In this document: positions 5,196-6,710 of the stretch, one piece after another
How the letters are laid out: the number at the start of each line of letters is the position of its first letter
Position numbering within the stretch: the first letter of the stretch is position 1
Assembly (NCBI GenBank): GCA_023261525.1
Contig: JAHFOU010000129.1
Coordinates: forward strand, 1 to 6,710
DNA from: Planctomycetota bacterium
GTDB taxonomy: Bacteria > Planctomycetota > SBBH01 > JAHFOU01
Length of the DNA stretch: 6,710 nucleotides
Direction of reading: 5' to 3'
Notes under the pieces: generated by a model
The model's input: the letters and a program-made list of their open reading frames with translations, nothing else
Databases searched by the model: none
Told to the model about the DNA's origin: nothing
Made by a program: the position numbers and the translations under genes

Positions 5196-5545
5196 CCCGA
5201 CTCCTGGCCGTCACCCCTGCCCTGTTCTGCGCGCTCCTGCTCGCCGTCCTTCGTCCCGTCTTCCTGACGGAGACCCTGGTCGGCGGCATTCTGGGCGGGG
5301 GCGAGGCGCTCTTCGCGGCCATCCTGCTCTCCCGCACGATCTCCGCCTCCCACGAGGGCTTCCTGAAGGCTTTCCTGGCCGTCTTCGCCTCCCAGGCCCT
5401 GGTGTTTGCCCTCCTTCTCCTCCTGGCCTGGAAGGGGTTCTTCTCAGCCGCCCCCCTCCTGGCCGTCTACGGCATCGGCGCGGTCGGGGGGACCCTGGCG
5501 GTCGGTCTGAGGCTCAAGCCCAAGGGAGTTGTCGGTGTTCGCTGA
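5192..5545 (+). CDS. atpI: AtpI-like ATP synthase subunit I, four-helix membrane protein
   Basis: The 117-residue product starts at GTG 5192, inside the GTGA overlap with the preceding gene. The same frame is open back to 4820, but that upstream part is only a shadow of the atpZ-like gene. Four hydrophobic segments are evident: about residues 4-24 (LLAVTPALFCALLLAVLRPVF), 29-48 (VGGILGGGEALFAAILLSRT), 56-78 (FLKAFLAVFASQALVFALLLLLA) and 84-106 (SAAPLLAVYGIGAVGGTLAVGLR). Size, topology and position between the atpZ-like gene and atpB match AtpI, a poorly conserved accessory protein implicated in c-ring assembly. The assignment rests on these features rather than on catalytic motifs. AAGGA (5184-5188) lies close to the start. 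The 3' end overlaps atpB by 11 bases, so translation of the two is probably coupled. Confidence 0.75.
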   Translation: MTRLLAVTPALFCALLLAVLRPVFLTETLVGGILGGGEALFAAILLSRTISASHEGFLKAFLAVFASQALVFALLLLLAWKGFFSAAPLLAVYGIGAVGGTLAVGLRLKPKGVVGVR

Positions 5546-6293
5546 AGCCTCCCACATCGACCATCTCTTCGAGCATATCAACGGCCACAAAGGGACCCTG
5601 GGCCCCTGGCACACGAGCACCCACCTGGTGATGTCGGTGGTGGCATCGATCCTGGTGGTCCTGGTCTTCGTCTCCTTCGCCCAGCGCATGAAGGCCCGGG
5701 CGGGCGCCGCGCCGAAGGGCTGGCTCGACAACCTGCTGGAATCCTTCATCCTCTTCATCCGGGACGAGGTCGTGAAGCCCAACATGGGGCCCCATGCCGA
5801 GCACTATGCCCCCTTCCTTCTCTCGACCTTCTTCTTCATCCTGTTCGCCAACCTCCTGGGCGCCATCCCCTTTGGCGCCACGGCCACCGGGAACTCCGGG
5901 ATCACCTGCGGGTTGGCGATCGTGACCTTCGCCTACGGGGCCTTCCACGGGGTGAAGGCCCAGGGGTTCGGGCACTACGTCAAGAACCTGGCGCCGGCCG
6001 GGGTGCCCGGCTTCGTGCTGGTCCTCCTCTACCCGGTGGAGATCCTGGGACTCATCATCAAGCACGTGGTCCTGGCCGCCCGTCTCTACTTCAATATGAT
6101 GGCCGGCCACCTGGTGCTGGGGATCATCCTCCTGATGCCGAAGCTGATGAATGTCGACGCCGTGACCGTGCCGGCCTACGGCCTGGCGATCGGGATCAGC
6201 TTCCTGGAACTGTTCGTGGCCTTCCTGCAGGCCTATGTCTTTACCCTGCTGGCCTCGATTTTCATCGGGGCTCAGGTTCATCCGGAGCATTGA
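5535..6293 (+). CDS. atpB: F-type ATP synthase subunit a (F0 proton channel)
   Basis: Subunit a forms the proton half-channels against the rotating c-ring in the cytoplasmic membrane. The 252-residue product has the family's multiple membrane helices, for example at about 32-48, 92-110, 126-138, 159-177, 189-201 and 217-245. The essential arginine is R183 in VLAARLYFNMMAGH (equivalent to E. coli R210), and LQAYVF (231-236) is conserved. E. coli E219 and H245 correspond here to H192 and E225, the swapped pair seen in many other bacteria. The GTG at 5535 is preferred over the in-frame TTG at 5529, because AGGGAG (5523-5528) is 6 bases before the GTG but touches the TTG. The gene overlaps the atpI-like gene by 11 bases and lies 30 bases before atpE. 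Identification is firm. Confidence 0.96.
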   Translation: MFAEASHIDHLFEHINGHKGTLGPWHTSTHLVMSVVASILVVLVFVSFAQRMKARAGAAPKGWLDNLLESFILFIRDEVVKPNMGPHAEHYAPFLLSTFFFILFANLLGAIPFGATATGNSGITCGLAIVTFAYGAFHGVKAQGFGHYVKNLAPAGVPGFVLVLLYPVEILGLIIKHVVLAARLYFNMMAGHLVLGIILLMPKLMNVDAVTVPAYGLAIGISFLELFVAFLQAYVFTLLASIFIGAQVHPEH

Positions 6294-6309
6294 GTCGGGT
6301 CTCTTTTTG

Positions 6310-6317
6310 AAGGAGGT
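6310..6317 (+). promoter_or_regulatory. Strong Shine-Dalgarno of atpE
   Basis: AAGGAGGT is a perfect anti-16S match placed 6 bases before the GTG at 6324. It fixes GTG as the start over the in-frame ATG at 6336. It is the strongest ribosome binding site in the operon segment seen, which fits the need for many copies of subunit c per enzyme. Confidence 0.8.
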
Positions 6318-6323
6318 CAAGGC

Positions 6324-6578
6324 GTGGTCAACATCATGATGGGTGAGCTTTTCGCGGGCACGGGTTCCGCGCACTTCGCGGCGGGCCTGGGCGCCGGCCT
6401 GGTCGCCATCGGCGCGGCCGCGGGCATCTCGAAGATCGCGGCGGCGGCCATGGAGGGCACGGCCCGTCAGCCCGAGGCCGGCGGCGCCATCCGCACCGGC
6501 ATGATCATCGCGGCGGCGCTCATCGAGGGGCTCGGCTTCGCCGCCCTCGGCGCCTGCTTCATGCTGGCGGCCAAGTAG
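6324..6578 (+). CDS. atpE: F-type ATP synthase subunit c (c-ring proteolipid)
   Basis: This 84-residue, two-helix proteolipid forms the rotor ring. Helix 1 (about 16-42) is rich in Gly and Ala (GLGAGLVAIGAAAGI), the polar loop carries ARQP (47-50), and helix 2 (about 56-82) carries the ion-binding carboxylate E68 in AALIEGLGFAALG. Aligned on the RQP loop with the Na+-binding Ilyobacter tartaricus subunit c, the sodium ligands Q32 and S66 correspond to I35 and G69 here. This points to proton rather than sodium coupling. The start is GTG at 6324, set by the Shine-Dalgarno at 6310-6317. The gene follows atpB by 30 bases and precedes the probable atpF by 7 bases. Length and motifs are typical. 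Confidence 0.96.
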   Translation: MVNIMMGELFAGTGSAHFAAGLGAGLVAIGAAAGISKIAAAAMEGTARQPEAGGAIRTGMIIAAALIEGLGFAALGACFMLAAK

Positions 6579-6585
6579 GACCGCC

Positions 6586-6710
6586 ATGTTGTCGATGATG
6601 TTGGCGTCCCACGCCGCCGAGGCGGCCGAGGGGGCCGCGCATGCCGCCCACGAGGGCGGGGCGACCCTGAACCTCGTGCCGGACCTGGGCACACTGGTCC
6701 AGCAGACGAA
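6586..6710 (+). CDS. atpF: Probable ATP synthase subunit b, N-terminal fragment (runs off window)
   Basis: An open frame starts at ATG 6586, 5 bases after AGGA (6577-6580), and continues to the window end, giving 41 complete codons. The N-terminus is a leader rich in Ala, Glu and His (SHAAEAAEGAAHAAHEGG, residues 8-25), followed by LNLVPDLGTLVQQT (28-41). This P-D-x-x-T/L-x-x-Q motif normally precedes the single membrane helix of subunit b, the peripheral stator stalk that links F0 to F1. Position directly after atpE is the canonical place for atpF. The membrane helix and long coiled-coil stalk are beyond the window, so the assignment rests on position and this short motif. A b' variant cannot be excluded. 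Confidence 0.78.
   Translation, partial: MLSMMLASHAAEAAEGAAHAAHEGGATLNLVPDLGTLVQQT

Noticed and set aside
5514..6692. 392-residue open frame on the minus strand
   Set aside because: It is antisense to atpB and atpE, which are unmistakable. The product is rich in His, Gln, Asp and Gly with no domain.

Overview
This is a 6.7 kb window of high-GC bacterial chromosome with eight protein-coding genes clearly visible inside it, plus a ninth cut off at the right edge. Nothing in it fixes the taxon. The mix of an NtrC-type regulator, an FG-GAP propeller protein, a cupredoxin/carboxypeptidase-regulatory-like fusion and an F0 operon headed by AtpZ would fit an Acidobacteriota-like (for example Holophagae) or deltaproteobacterial-like organism. 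That placement is an inference.

Left part (2-2300, + strand). The C-terminal two thirds of a sigma-54-dependent activator (GAFTGA loop, Walker B, Fis-type HTH) ends at 790. A 190-bp gap follows that is visibly richer in A+T than its surroundings. It carries three similar dyad sites (TGTAAC-N6-nnTACR, at 786-803, 810-827 and 866-883) and then a -24/-12 promoter with exact GG-N10-GC spacing (918-933). Downstream is a secreted protein built as a seven-bladed FG-GAP beta-propeller. The arrangement reads as a local circuit in which the activator binds its own 3' flank and drives the exported propeller protein through RNA polymerase-sigma54.

Middle part (2301-4869, - strand). Three tightly packed genes form one probable operon, read right to left: an exported type-1 copper protein with amicyanin-like ligand spacing and a C-terminal carboxypeptidase-regulatory-like domain, an RsuA/RluB-family rRNA pseudouridine synthase (4-bp gap, TTG start), and a membrane-anchored HEAT-repeat protein (ATGA overlap). 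A strong 11-bp GC hairpin (2324-2353) lies between this operon and the convergent propeller gene.

Right part (4870-6710, + strand). The membrane sector of an F-type ATP synthase begins here: atpZ-like, atpI-like (GTG start hidden behind a GTGA overlap), atpB (subunit a), atpE (subunit c) and the first 41 codons of a probable atpF (subunit b). A sigma70-type promoter (TTGATC-N17-TAGACT with an extended -10) lies just before it, back to back with a candidate promoter for the copper-protein operon. Residues in subunits a and c point to a proton-coupled enzyme. No RNA genes, CRISPR arrays, insertion sequences or attachment sites were seen.
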